Source: Rhodococcoides fascians A44A (GTDB taxonomy: Bacteria; Actinomycetota; Actinomycetes; Mycobacteriales; Mycobacteriaceae). From it: a DNA stretch of 64,000 nt. This document shows, in pieces, positions 16,181 to 24,275 of the stretch (position 1 is its first letter; each line of letters begins with the position of its first letter). The stretch covers positions 71,319 through 135,318 of the forward strand of contig NZ_JMEX01000008.1 of NCBI RefSeq assembly GCF_000760735.1. Direction: 5' to 3'. The translations under genes and the position numbers were made by a program. A model generated the notes under the pieces. It saw only the letters and a list, made by a program, of their open reading frames with translations. It had not been told where the DNA came from and ran no database searches.

Positions 16181-16491
16181 GAGAACTCGTCACGCGCGTC
16201 CGCCGCGGTGGAGGCCTCGACCGATTTCAGAACCCGCTACCGGCCGACACGTCCCGCGTCCCACTGCACCCACACGCCGTCGAACCTGGCGCCAACGACG
16301 AATACCGCGACCGAGGCCGCAACGGCGAGACCGTCAAGTTCACCCTGTATTTCGTCGGCGCCGTCAACGTCCAAGACGACGACCGGATCGAGATCCGCGG
16401 CGAGGAGTACTCGGTGCGGGTCCTCGACTGGCGGTCCCCGCGGACGCGCCGCAGGGGAATGGTCGTCCTCGCATCGAACGAGAGTGGGTGA
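16177..16491 (+). CDS. Head-tail stopper / head closure protein
   Basis: 104 aa from GTG 16177 (GTGA overlap). Beta-rich sequence with NPLPADTSRVPLHPHAVEPGAND, VKFTLYFVGAVNVQDDDRIEIRGEEYSVRVLDWRSP and RRRGMVVLASNES: the DDRIEIRGEEYxV pattern is typical of small head-closure proteins that plug the connector. Assignment from this motif and gene order. Confidence 0.7.
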   Translation: MRELVTRVRRGGGLDRFQNPLPADTSRVPLHPHAVEPGANDEYRDRGRNGETVKFTLYFVGAVNVQDDDRIEIRGEEYSVRVLDWRSPRTRRRGMVVLASNESG

Positions 16492-16495
16492 TCGC

Positions 16496-16756
16496 ATGGC
16501 AACCCCTCGCGTCCAGCTCAATCGCGCAGTCGTCGGCGAGATCCTCAAGTGGCCGTCGGTCGCAGCGCTCGTCAACCAGACGGCGCGGAGCATTGCCGGC
16601 GCGATCGAGGACGTCGACGAGGACGACATGGAAGTGCAGGAGTACAGCACCGACCGCTCCGCAGCGAGTGTGTGGGTGCCGGCCGAAGCGCAGGCCCGCG
16701 ACGGTGCACTCACACGCGCCGCCGCGCGGGTCGGGCTCGAGGTGCGCCAGCGATGA
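16496..16756 (+). CDS. Neck protein (gp10-like position), 86 aa
   Basis: ATG 16496 four bases after the stopper stop; ATGA overlap with the next gene. Helical N-terminus (VVGEILKWPSVAALVNQTARSIAGAIEDV) then a beta-like STDRSAASVWVPAEAQARDGAL. Small proteins here in siphoviruses connect stopper and tail terminator. Family assignment is tentative. Confidence 0.6.
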   Translation: MATPRVQLNRAVVGEILKWPSVAALVNQTARSIAGAIEDVDEDDMEVQEYSTDRSAASVWVPAEAQARDGALTRAAARVGLEVRQR

Positions 16757-17154
16757 CCGAAGAGCTCCGCACCCCAGGGCAACTGATCCGCCCGATCGTC
16801 GAGTTCTACGACGAGCACCAGCCGAAGTTCGGCGCCGGAGTCACCGTCGGGCACGGGCTACTCGACGGGTGGACGACGGCGCATCCGCCGCACGTCGGCG
16901 TGTTCGACGACTCCGGCCCGATGGACTGGCCGATCACCACACAGCCGCAGCTCCGCGTGACTGTGTGGGCGGCCGGGTACGACGAGGCACGGCGCATCGC
17001 CGGACTCTGCCTCGGCCTGGTCCTGACTCAGCGCATCCCCGGAATCGCTCAGGTACTTCCCGGCGCATCATTGCTCGACGCCCGCGACTCCCGAACCGGT
17101 GGGCAGATGGTTTCGTTCACTGCCCGCACGCGAATCCGCACCGCGACGGTGTAA
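16753..17154 (+). CDS. Tail terminator protein
   Basis: 133 aa from ATG 16753 (ATGA overlap). It lies right before the major tail protein, the fixed position of the tail terminator (lambda gpU-like). The sequence pattern, an N-terminal helix (PGQLIRPIVEFYDEHQP), strands (PQLRVTVWAAGYDEARRIAGLCLGLVL) and a final strand (GGQMVSFTARTRIRTATV), fits the small alpha/beta fold of that family. It caps the tail tube at the head end. Confidence 0.7.
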   Translation: MTEELRTPGQLIRPIVEFYDEHQPKFGAGVTVGHGLLDGWTTAHPPHVGVFDDSGPMDWPITTQPQLRVTVWAAGYDEARRIAGLCLGLVLTQRIPGIAQVLPGASLLDARDSRTGGQMVSFTARTRIRTATV

Positions 17155-17175
17155 TTCGCTCGATCCCCTGCCCGT

Positions 17176-17228
17176 CTCTCGGGTGGGTCGAACCCGCACA
17201 TTCCCGATTCATCATCCCAACCCGAGAG
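17176..17228 (+). promoter_or_regulatory. Hairpin covering the ribosome site of the major tail gene
   Basis: CTCTCGGGT (17176-17184) is perfectly complementary to ACCCGAGAG (17220-17228). The right arm contains the GAGAGGGG ribosome site used by the GTG at 17241. An inner GGGT/ACCC pairing is possible in the loop. This could limit translation. Confidence 0.4.
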
Positions 17229-17240
17229 GGGACTATTGCT

Positions 17241-17768
17241 GTGCGCAATCCCGACAACACCAAGATCTGGATCAACGCGTCCGTCCGTGTCGCGTTCGGT
17301 CTGACTCGACCCGACCTTCCGCTGACGATCGACGACGACTGGGACGAAACCGATTGGCCCGAGGTCGGCATCCTCGACGGCGAAGACGGTTTCGGTGAGG
17401 AACGCTCGTCCAACGAGACGAAGCATTACGGCTGGGGCATCGGCCTGATCCGCATCGGTACAAGTCAGTTCGAGCTCGCTCGGACGTTCTCGCCGTTGGA
17501 GAACAACGCCGTGACGAAGCAGATCATTTTCCCGGGCTCGACGGCGACGAAGGTCAAGATGCCCAAGCCCGTCCACGCGTGGCTTGCGTTCGAGACCGAT
17601 TCGGATCTCGACGACAAGGAACGTCTGTTCACCACACGCCGGTCCCGTCTGTGGGTGCCGGCGAACAACCGCAACGAAACCGACATCACGAAGTGGGAAG
17701 TCAACGCGAACGTGTTCGCGGATGGCGCCGACGACGTGTTCGATCGCCAGGCATTGGAGGCCGCGTAG
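17241..17768 (+). CDS. Major tail (tube) protein
   Basis: 175 aa. GTG 17241 is chosen because GAGAGGGG lies 10-17 bases upstream and the family start (RNPDNTKIWINASVRVAFG) begins here. Further features: DWPEVGILDGEDGFGEERSSNETKHYGWGIGLIRI, TFSPLENNAVTKQIIFPGSTATKVKMPKP and DITKWEVNANVFADG, the pattern of siphovirus tail tube proteins. It forms the tube around the tape measure. A very strong hairpin follows one small gene downstream, as is usual after this highly expressed gene. Confidence 0.85.
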   Translation: MRNPDNTKIWINASVRVAFGLTRPDLPLTIDDDWDETDWPEVGILDGEDGFGEERSSNETKHYGWGIGLIRIGTSQFELARTFSPLENNAVTKQIIFPGSTATKVKMPKPVHAWLAFETDSDLDDKERLFTTRRSRLWVPANNRNETDITKWEVNANVFADGADDVFDRQALEAA

Positions 17769-17771
17769 ATC

Positions 17772-18074
17772 ATGGCTGTACGAATCGAATACACGGAGGC
17801 ACGCGGTAAACGTGAGGCCGGCGAGCAGATCGCCGTCGACGACAATTCCGCGAAGGTCCTCGTCGAAGACCTGAAGGTCGCGAAGTACCTCGACCGGGAG
17901 AATCCCGCCGACGAGGTCCCGGCCCCCGAGGAGCTGACCCCGGTCGCCGAGCAAGGCGTCACCGAGACGGTGACCGCGGACCCTCCACCGATCCAGACCG
18001 TCGACGGCGAGGTGGTCGAACCGGCCGCTGACGTCGTCGAGGACAAGCCCGCCCGCAAGCCGAGGGGCGCATAG
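17772..18074 (+). CDS. Small tail-region protein, 100 aa
   Basis: Starts three bases after the major tail stop. N-terminal AVRIEYTEARGKREAGEQIAVDDNSAKVLVEDLKVAKYLD looks folded; the remaining half is Pro/Glu/Val-rich and probably disordered, ending KPARKPRGA. The strong hairpin at 18077-18122 immediately follows. No family recognised. Confidence 0.55.
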   Translation: MAVRIEYTEARGKREAGEQIAVDDNSAKVLVEDLKVAKYLDRENPADEVPAPEELTPVAEQGVTETVTADPPPIQTVDGEVVEPAADVVEDKPARKPRGA

Positions 18075-18076
18075 AC

Positions 18077-18122
18077 GACAGGCGGCGCGGGGTTCCTGTG
18101 CGGGTTCACCGCGCCGCCTGTC
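18077..18122 (+). terminator. Strong intrinsic hairpin after the major tail unit
   Basis: A perfect 14-bp GC-rich stem (18077-18090 with 18109-18122) and an 18-nt loop, followed by TCCCTCTC. It separates the head/major tail genes from the tail assembly genes and probably sets their different expression levels. Confidence 0.8.
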
Positions 18123-18161
18123 TCCCTCTCAGAGCCCGCACACCGACAGAAACGAACCCGC

Positions 18162-18473
18162 ATGCCAGCAATCCCACCCGAGTCCGCGCTACGCGCCGCA
18201 GCGTTGCGCCTGGGGCTCGCAACCGACGACGCCGGCAACTACCCGCCGAGCATCCGTAAGAAGCTCGCCGCGGCCGTCGTCGAAGCCGACAAGGAACTCG
18301 CCGCGACCGCGAAGGCGCAGCCGAACGGCACCACCGCCGAGCAGCTCCTCGCGTTCCACGACGAACTCACCGAGTCCCGCCTGTCCGAAGAAGACGTGCG
18401 CGCACTCACCCTCGCAGTCGCACCGGCGCTCGTCCGCCGGCAAGGCCTGCACACCAAGCGCGCTGATGGATAG
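18162..18473 (+). CDS. Hypothetical tail-region protein, 103 aa
   Basis: First gene after the terminator. Helical, Ala-rich sequence (ESALRAAALRLGLATDD, IRKKLAAAVVEADKELAATAKAQ, ESRLSEEDVRALTLAVAPALVRRQGL). Its last eight bases overlap the HNH gene. Position suggests a tail assembly accessory protein; no family recognised. Confidence 0.55.
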   Translation: MPAIPPESALRAAALRLGLATDDAGNYPPSIRKKLAAAVVEADKELAATAKAQPNGTTAEQLLAFHDELTESRLSEEDVRALTLAVAPALVRRQGLHTKRADG

Positions 18474-18948
18474 CGCAACGCTTGAAAGCGTGCGGGACCG
18501 CATTATGTCGAAGTGCCAACCAGGCACCGGCAAGTTCGCCGACTGCCTCGAATGGGTCGAGTACCGCGACAAGGACGGCTACGGCCGGACGACCGTTCGC
18601 GGGCAGAAAGACGGTGCGCACCGCGTCGCCTACCGCGTGCACGTTGGACCCATACCGGACGGCAAGCGCGTCCTGCACACCTGCGATAACCCGCCCTGCA
18701 TCAACCCCGATCACCTGTTTCTCGGAGATCCTGTGGACAACACGAGAGACATGATGACGAAGGGCCGCAACAGAATCAGCCTCGGTGCACGCAACGGATT
18801 CGCGCGGGTCACTGAGGGGCAGGTGCTCGAACTACGCAGTCTCTACGCGACCGGTGCAACCACCTACCGCGAACTGGCAGCGAAGTTCGGTCTATCGATC
18901 GGCGGCGTCGCGGACATCGTGAAGCGCCGCAACTGGAAACACATCTGA
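18466..18948 (+). CDS. HNH homing endonuclease (HNH_3-like) with C-terminal HTH
   Basis: 160 aa. CLEWVEYRDKDGYGRTTVRGQKDGAHRVAYRVHVGPIPDG leads into VLHTCDNPPCINPDHLFLGDPVDNTRDMMTKGR, the signature of free-standing HNH_3 endonucleases (His, Asn and His of the metal site). The C-terminus (ELRSLYATGATTYRELAAKFGLSIGGVADIVKRRNWKHI) is a helix-turn-helix that would give target recognition. Such genes insert between structural genes and spread by cutting unoccupied alleles. It interrupts the normally adjacent tail genes here. Confidence 0.88.
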   Translation: MDSATLESVRDRIMSKCQPGTGKFADCLEWVEYRDKDGYGRTTVRGQKDGAHRVAYRVHVGPIPDGKRVLHTCDNPPCINPDHLFLGDPVDNTRDMMTKGRNRISLGARNGFARVTEGQVLELRSLYATGATTYRELAAKFGLSIGGVADIVKRRNWKHI

Positions 18949-18968
18949 CGAAGGAGAACCCGCACACC

Positions 18969-19412
18969 ATGACCACACGTAAGAGCACCGAAGTGATCGA
19001 CGGCGAAGTAGACGAGCCGACGAACATCGCATCGAAGCGTGCACCAGCGAAGAAGTCGACGACGCGCCGCGCACCCGCCAAGCGCGCGCAGCCGCACAAG
19101 CCCGCCGGAGTGAAGCAGCCGCAGGACCACAAGAAGTCCGCCGCGCAGCGTGAGGCCGAGGGCGTCGAAACGATCACCGTCACGTGGGAGAAGCTCGAAT
19201 TCGAGATCGTCGCCGACCCTGACGAGTGGGACTTCTGGACTGTCACGCAGCCCCTCGCCGCTGGCAATCACGCCGTCGGCCTGATCGGACTTCTCGGGCC
19301 GCAACAGTCGATGAAGCTCCGCGCCGCTCACCCACGCCTGACGAACCCGCAGGCACGCGACCTGTTCGAAACGATCAACAGGGCCGTCGTGGAGATGTCG
19401 ACGGGAAACTGA
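18969..19412 (+). CDS. Tail assembly chaperone (G analogue)
   Basis: 147 aa, ATG 18969 after AAGGAG. The first about 65 residues are Lys/Arg/Ala/Pro-rich and probably disordered (KRAPAKKSTTRRAPAKRAQ). The rest is folded: TITVTWEKLEFEIVADPDEWDFWTVTQPLAAGNHAVGLIGLLGPQQSMKLRAAHPRLTNPQARDLFETINRAVVEMSTGN. It lies directly before the tape measure gene and ends at a GGGAAAC slip site followed by TGA, the hallmark of siphovirus chaperone pairs that coat the tape measure during tail assembly. Confidence 0.85.
   Translation: MTTRKSTEVIDGEVDEPTNIASKRAPAKKSTTRRAPAKRAQPHKPAGVKQPQDHKKSAAQREAEGVETITVTWEKLEFEIVADPDEWDFWTVTQPLAAGNHAVGLIGLLGPQQSMKLRAAHPRLTNPQARDLFETINRAVVEMSTGN
19403..19409 (+). promoter_or_regulatory. 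GGGAAAC -1 programmed frameshift site
   Basis: Zero-frame reading is ACG GGA AAC TGA. Slipping back one base re-pairs both tRNAs on GGG and AAA, the canonical X XXY YYZ heptamer, directly before the stop. Reading then continues as CTG ATC AAC, giving LINLLRFLEEH. Confidence 0.88.
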
Positions 19413-19819
19413 TCAACCTCCTCCGATTCCTCGAGGAACACGCGGATCTGGTGGAAGCGGACCTGTCCCGCTACCACCGGATCCGCTACTCGGATCGGTG
19501 GAGGTTCGACGAGGACGGTTGCCGGCGACTCACGATCCGGGAGATCTGGGTCAGAATCCAGGAACTCCCGCCGACGTCCCGAATCGTCAAGCACTACAAC
19601 GACGGCAAGCCCCGGTGGACCGACAACGATTACATTCTGTCGCACATCTGGCAGGCCCTCACGCGGAAGAAATACCCGCTGACGCCGAAGCCGCCGAAGC
19701 ATCTGCAGGGCGTCGACCGCCGCGAAACCGCAGACCGCGCGCGGATCCGCGCGAAACGCATCAAGGCGAAACGCAAACGCGAGCTGGCAGGCCGGAAAGG
19801 CCGCGGCACAACTGAATAG
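19409..19819 (+). CDS. Tail assembly chaperone extension (T part of GT fusion)
   Basis: Expressed only as a -1 frameshift fusion to the preceding chaperone, giving about 283 aa in total. The extension is 136 residues: LINLLRFLEEHADLVEADLSRYHRIRYSDRWRFDEDG, then LTIREIWVRIQELP, DNDYILSHIWQAL, and a Lys/Arg-rich tail (RARIRAKRIKAKRKRELAGRKGR). No start codon with a ribosome site suits separate expression. In lambda-like phages the G:GT ratio set by the slip site is required for tail assembly. The basic tail may contact the tape measure. Confidence 0.85.
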   Translation: MINLLRFLEEHADLVEADLSRYHRIRYSDRWRFDEDGCRRLTIREIWVRIQELPPTSRIVKHYNDGKPRWTDNDYILSHIWQALTRKKYPLTPKPPKHLQGVDRRETADRARIRAKRIKAKRKRELAGRKGRGTTE

Positions 19820-19836
19820 AGATTGGTGGTGGTCCC

Positions 19837-22800
19837 GTGTCGGACGCGATCGGTTATGTACCCCTGCAGATCATCCCGTCGATGCAAGGTATCGGCGGGA
19901 ACCTCACAGCAGGGTTCGCGCCGTTCGTGTCCGCCGGCCGCCAGGCAGGACAGGACGCAGGCCGTGCCGCAGCTTCGGGCGTGGAGGCGGCCCGCGGTGA
20001 CGTCGAGAAGGCATCCTCGGCGCTCGCGAAAGCGCGCGACAAGGAAGCCGACGCCGCCGGCAAGGTCCGCGTAGCCGAGGAGAAGGTCAACGAGCTCCGC
20101 GAACGTGGCATCACCAGCGGATCGCAGTACACCGCCGCAGTCGAGCGTCTCGCGACCGCGAACCGCAACGCGCTCCGCACCACCGAAGCCGTCACCCGCG
20201 CCCAGAACGATCACGCCGCCGCGGAGGAGCGCGCAGCCAACGCCACCGACGACGCCGAGCAGAGCACCAGTCGATTCCGGGAAGGCCTCGGCAGGTTCAG
20301 TAGCTCCATCGACGACAACGCTAAGCGCCTCGGCGCAATGGCGATCGCAGCCGCCGGCGTCGGATCCGCCATGGAACTCGCAAACCAGGCCATCGCCGCA
20401 GACTCGCAAAACAACCTCCTGACCGCGCAGCTCGGACTCGATCCCGCAGAATCGGCCATGGCCGGACAGCTCGCCGGTGAGCTCTGGTCGCAGAACTTCG
20501 GCGGCTCGATGGAGGACGTGAACACCGCAATCTCAGCGGTCGCGTCGACCCTCGGAAACTTCACCGACGACGGATCCGCCTACATCGGCGAGCTCACCAA
20601 ATCCGCAATCGTCCTGTCGGACACCTTCGGTGTCGACGTCGCCGAATCCACGCAAACCGTGAACAACATGATCCGCAACGGATTCGCGAAAGACGGCGTC
20701 GAAGCGTTCGATCTCCTCGCCAAGGGAATGCAGTCCGTCCCCGCCGCAATGCGCGGCGAAATCCTGCCGGTCATGGACGAATACGCCGTGTCGTTCGCGG
20801 CCGCGGGTATGTCCGGTAGAGACGCGATGGGCGTCGTCGTGAACGCCGCGCAGGGCGGCCAAATCGCCATGGACAAGGCCGGCGACTCGATCAAAGAATT
20901 CATCATCCGGGCCACTGACATCGGAGACGTCGCCGCTCAAGACGCGATCAAAGGTCTCGGCCTCGACGCTACCCAGATGGCAACAGACTTGCTTGCCGGA
21001 GGAGAGGCAGCAGGATCAGCTTTCAATCAGATTGTCGGCGGACTGCAGAAGATCGAGAGCCCAACCGAGCAGGCCGCGGCGTCTGTCGCGATCTTCGGCA
21101 CACCATTAGAAGATCTATCTAAGAACAAGATTCCCGAATTCCTTGGGCAGCTCGGCAACGGAGCTTCCGCGATCGGTGACTTCGAGGGGACCACCTCGTC
21201 GATGGGCGCCACCCTTACCGAGGGGCCGGCCGCTGGTTTCGAATCGCTGAAACGGTCACTTCAAGGCGGATTGATGGAGGGACTCGAATCCGCCGCTACA
21301 TGGGTGCAGAACAACATCGGTGTCGCACAGGGCCTCGCGGTCGGATTGGGTGTTCTCGCAGCCGCCTATGTCGCGGCGCGCGTCGCAGCGGTCGGCTACG
21401 CCGTTGGGCAGGGGATCGCCGCTGTCGCCTCAGGATCCGGCGCAGCAGCGCTGGCAGGAAACACCATTGCACTGGGCGCCTACACCATCGCATCGGGAAT
21501 CGCGCGCGGCGCGACAGCGGTCGCCACTGGTGTGCAGTGGGCTTTCAACGCTGCACTATCCGCGAACCCGATCGGTCTCATTGTCATCGCGATTACAGCT
21601 CTCGTCGGTGGCCTGATCTGGTTTTTCACCCAGACCGAGATCGGGCAGAAAATCGTCACCGGCGCGTGGAATGCGATCAAAACCGGGTGGGATTGGCTGT
21701 ACGGCGCCCTGTCGACCGGGATCTCCGCTGTCGGTGACGCCCTCGGTTGGATGGGCGACAAGGCCGGCGAGGTGAAGGACTGGATCGTCGGCAAGCGGAA
21801 CGACATGGTCGGGTTCGTCACCAGCCTCCCGGGGAAGATCTCCTCGGCCGCGGCCGGAATGTGGGACGGAATACAGAACGCGTTCAAGGGCGCGATCAAC
21901 TGGATCATCCGCGCGTGGAACTCCCTCGAATTCCGTATCCCAGGGTTCTCCGTGGGACCGGTCAAGTGGGACGGATTCACCCTCGGGCTGCCGGACCTGC
22001 CGTACTTCCGTGACGGCGGTCCGGTGTCAGGTCCGGGCACCTCGCGTAGCGACTCGATCCTGGCTCGGCTGTCGAACGGTGAGTTCGTCGTCCCGGCACG
22101 GGGTGTCAACGACGCGACAATGCCGCTCCTCGAAGCGATTCGAGGAGGGTGGGTGCCGTCGCCTGGATTCCTCCACGCGATGGTCGGCGGGTTCGGTGCA
22201 CTCGCCACTCGAGGCGAGTACGACGGAGCACTGTCGAAGGTCGGCATCGAAGAAGATCACCCGATCGTCTCCGGTGTGCTGGACCTCCGATCGCTCCTCG
22301 GATTCGCAGACGGCGGTCTCGTCACGGCCGACCAGCTGAACAAGTTCCCCCGCGAAAACGGTTTGGAAGGAGCGGTTTACGACTGGGGCGGTGTCAACTG
22401 GGGCGATTGCTCGGGCGCTATGTCGGCACTCGCGAACTTCGCAGTCGGACGGGATCCGTTCGGTTCGAGGTTCGCGACGGGCAACCAGGCCGAGGAGCTC
22501 GCCGCGCGCGGGTTCAAGCCTGGTCTGGGGCCGGCGGGTTCGTTCAACCTCGGTTGGTACAACGGCGGACCGTACGGCGGCCACACGGCCGGAACCCTGC
22601 CCGACGGAACGAACGTCGAGATGGGTGGCGCACGCGGTGACGGTCAGGTCGGTGGCATGGCTGCCGGCGCGGCCGACTCGATGTTCACCGATCACGCGCA
22701 TCTGCCTCCTGAGTTCTTCCTCGGCGGTGACCCGAACGTGTCGGGTGGCGCCGGTGGTGGGTCGTTCGCAGGCATGCCGTCCGGTTCGGTCGGCAGCGGA

Positions 22801-23325
22801 GGCTCGCTGTCCGGCGGCGGCGGTGGTGGTGGAGCAACGGGTATCGGCGGCACCTTCGGTGGCGGCAACGCCGGCGAGGTGAAGATCGCCGGCGGTGACG
22901 CGCAGCCGGTGTGGGTCACGAACTGGCCGGCATCAGGTGGTTCGTTCTCGGCTCCGGTGGATCCGATGGCCACTGACGGTGCGCAGATGAATTCGACGTC
23001 TATCGCCGACGTCGCTCCGCCCGACAGTGCTCCGCTCGGTGGCGGGTCCGTGGATGAGCAGTACCAGGGGCCGACCGGTGAGGACGTCGGGGCGATCGGG
23101 ACGGACTTCGCGAAGGCGAACGTCGACCAGTTCCTCTCGGATCTCGGATTGTCGTCGAGCCCGGGCGGTTTGCTCGGCGGTCTCATTGCGGCCGTCGACG
23201 AGCTTCGACCCATCGTCGAGGAGCACGTGCACTACCACGTCGACAGTGCACGAGAAGCGGTGCGCGAGCACACATCAGCGCAGCGCGAGAAGGCGCTCGG
23301 CTACAACACCGGACGGAGGGGATAG
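19837..23325 (+). CDS. Tape measure protein with embedded cell-wall peptidase domain
   Basis: 1162 aa from GTG 19837, the longest phage gene. An N-terminal coiled-coil-rich part (about 40-140) is followed by a tape-measure body with typical helical repeats, a hydrophobic stretch (about 490-610), and a collagen-like Gly-rich part (about 985-1020). At about 840-960 lies YDWGGVNWGDCSGAMSALANF (Cys858) with YGGHTAGTLPDGTNVEMGG (His916), the NlpC/P60-like peptidase motif known from mycobacteriophage tape measures. It sets tail length and probably opens peptidoglycan during DNA entry. Preceded by the chaperone pair, as expected. Confidence 0.93.
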   Translation: MSDAIGYVPLQIIPSMQGIGGNLTAGFAPFVSAGRQAGQDAGRAAASGVEAARGDVEKASSALAKARDKEADAAGKVRVAEEKVNELRERGITSGSQYTAAVERLATANRNALRTTEAVTRAQNDHAAAEERAANATDDAEQSTSRFREGLGRFSSSIDDNAKRLGAMAIAAAGVGSAMELANQAIAADSQNNLLTAQLGLDPAESAMAGQLAGELWSQNFGGSMEDVNTAISAVASTLGNFTDDGSAYIGELTKSAIVLSDTFGVDVAESTQTVNNMIRNGFAKDGVEAFDLLAKGMQSVPAAMRGEILPVMDEYAVSFAAAGMSGRDAMGVVVNAAQGGQIAMDKAGDSIKEFIIRATDIGDVAAQDAIKGLGLDATQMATDLLAGGEAAGSAFNQIVGGLQKIESPTEQAAASVAIFGTPLEDLSKNKIPEFLGQLGNGASAIGDFEGTTSSMGATLTEGPAAGFESLKRSLQGGLMEGLESAATWVQNNIGVAQGLAVGLGVLAAAYVAARVAAVGYAVGQGIAAVASGSGAAALAGNTIALGAYTIASGIARGATAVATGVQWAFNAALSANPIGLIVIAITALVGGLIWFFTQTEIGQKIVTGAWNAIKTGWDWLYGALSTGISAVGDALGWMGDKAGEVKDWIVGKRNDMVGFVTSLPGKISSAAAGMWDGIQNAFKGAINWIIRAWNSLEFRIPGFSVGPVKWDGFTLGLPDLPYFRDGGPVSGPGTSRSDSILARLSNGEFVVPARGVNDATMPLLEAIRGGWVPSPGFLHAMVGGFGALATRGEYDGALSKVGIEEDHPIVSGVLDLRSLLGFADGGLVTADQLNKFPRENGLEGAVYDWGGVNWGDCSGAMSALANFAVGRDPFGSRFATGNQAEELAARGFKPGLGPAGSFNLGWYNGGPYGGHTAGTLPDGTNVEMGGARGDGQVGGMAAGAADSMFTDHAHLPPEFFLGGDPNVSGGAGGGSFAGMPSGSVGSGGSLSGGGGGGGATGIGGTFGGGNAGEVKIAGGDAQPVWVTNWPASGGSFSAPVDPMATDGAQMNSTSIADVAPPDSAPLGGGSVDEQYQGPTGEDVGAIGTDFAKANVDQFLSDLGLSSSPGGLLGGLIAAVDELRPIVEEHVHYHVDSAREAVREHTSAQREKALGYNTGRRG

Positions 23326-23330
23326 CGCCC

Positions 23331-24275
23331 GTGTACATCGACAATCGGAAGAGCAAGACCGTCATCGAGTACGAAAGCCCTGACGGTCAATGGTTCACGC
23401 TCACGGGCCCCAACGCTGGGGACCGGGGCGTGATCCTCACCTCCGACATCGAGAATTTCTACGACGTCGGTATGGAGTCGATCTGGAATGAAACCGCGTT
23501 CGGGCGCGGTGCTCGCTTCGGCGGGCACCGCGTACCGGCTCGGCGGATGAAATTCTCGGTCGATATTTCCGACTACAACGGTCTCGATTGGGAGACCAAC
23601 GACTCGGAGTGGGGGAAGGCCTGGGCGATCGACCGGCCCGGGAAACTGTGGGTCACGAAACGCAGGTCTCGACGGTGGTTGACGGCGCAGCTCGAAAAGG
23701 AGCTGCTCACCAAGTTCCTCGACGACCCGGAGCAGACACAGGGCGAAGGCTGCATCGTCTCCACGATCTCCGGGGACCCGTACTGGTACTCGGATCCGTT
23801 GCGGTACAAGTGGACTTCGCCGACGTCGACTCTCGCTCTCGACGCCACAACGGAGACGGGATACAAGCAGAACACCGACCTGCTCCGCAGGGTCCGCAAC
23901 AACTCGTGCATCGAGACGTGGCCCGTGTGGCAGATCATCGCCCCCGGCATTCCGACGGTCCCGGACTGGTCGTTCGGTGACAATCGCGAAAACCGGGCCG
24001 TCGAAGACGCGCACCGCAACGTCGAGCTCGCCGAGCTCGTCGCCGGCGAGCACCTCAGGATCGACACCGACCGGGCCGCGTGGGGCGGCATGTACAACAC
24101 CGCCAGCAAGACGCCCTACTCGTACCGGATGAAGATGATCCAGTTCTGCTACCCGTTCCCGAAGGGCATGGGGCCGATCGACTTACCCGTCTCATTCAGC
24201 AAAGCACCGGCAGGCGTGTCGATCGAACTGATCGTGCCTCAGCCGTGGCCCCGGCCGTGGGGAGGGCAATCATGA
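23331..24275 (+). CDS. Minor tail protein (distal tail-like)
   Basis: 314 aa, GTG 23331, five bases after the tape measure. SKTVIEYESPDGQWFTLTGPNAGDRGVILTSDIENFYDV, then RMKFSVDISDYNGLDWETNDSEWGKAWAIDRPGKLWVTKR and TISGDPYWYSDPLRYKW, match the protein that follows the tape measure in actinobacterial siphophages and resembles Dit/upper-baseplate proteins. It joins the tube to the tip. It overlaps the next gene by ATGA. Confidence 0.8.
   Translation: MYIDNRKSKTVIEYESPDGQWFTLTGPNAGDRGVILTSDIENFYDVGMESIWNETAFGRGARFGGHRVPARRMKFSVDISDYNGLDWETNDSEWGKAWAIDRPGKLWVTKRRSRRWLTAQLEKELLTKFLDDPEQTQGEGCIVSTISGDPYWYSDPLRYKWTSPTSTLALDATTETGYKQNTDLLRRVRNNSCIETWPVWQIIAPGIPTVPDWSFGDNRENRAVEDAHRNVELAELVAGEHLRIDTDRAAWGGMYNTASKTPYSYRMKMIQFCYPFPKGMGPIDLPVSFSKAPAGVSIELIVPQPWPRPWGGQS

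Noticed and set aside
16131-17240. Long N-terminal extension of the major tail protein
   Set aside because: An open frame runs through the connector genes, but it is Arg-rich shadow sequence; the GTG at 17241 with GAGAGGGG fits the family start.
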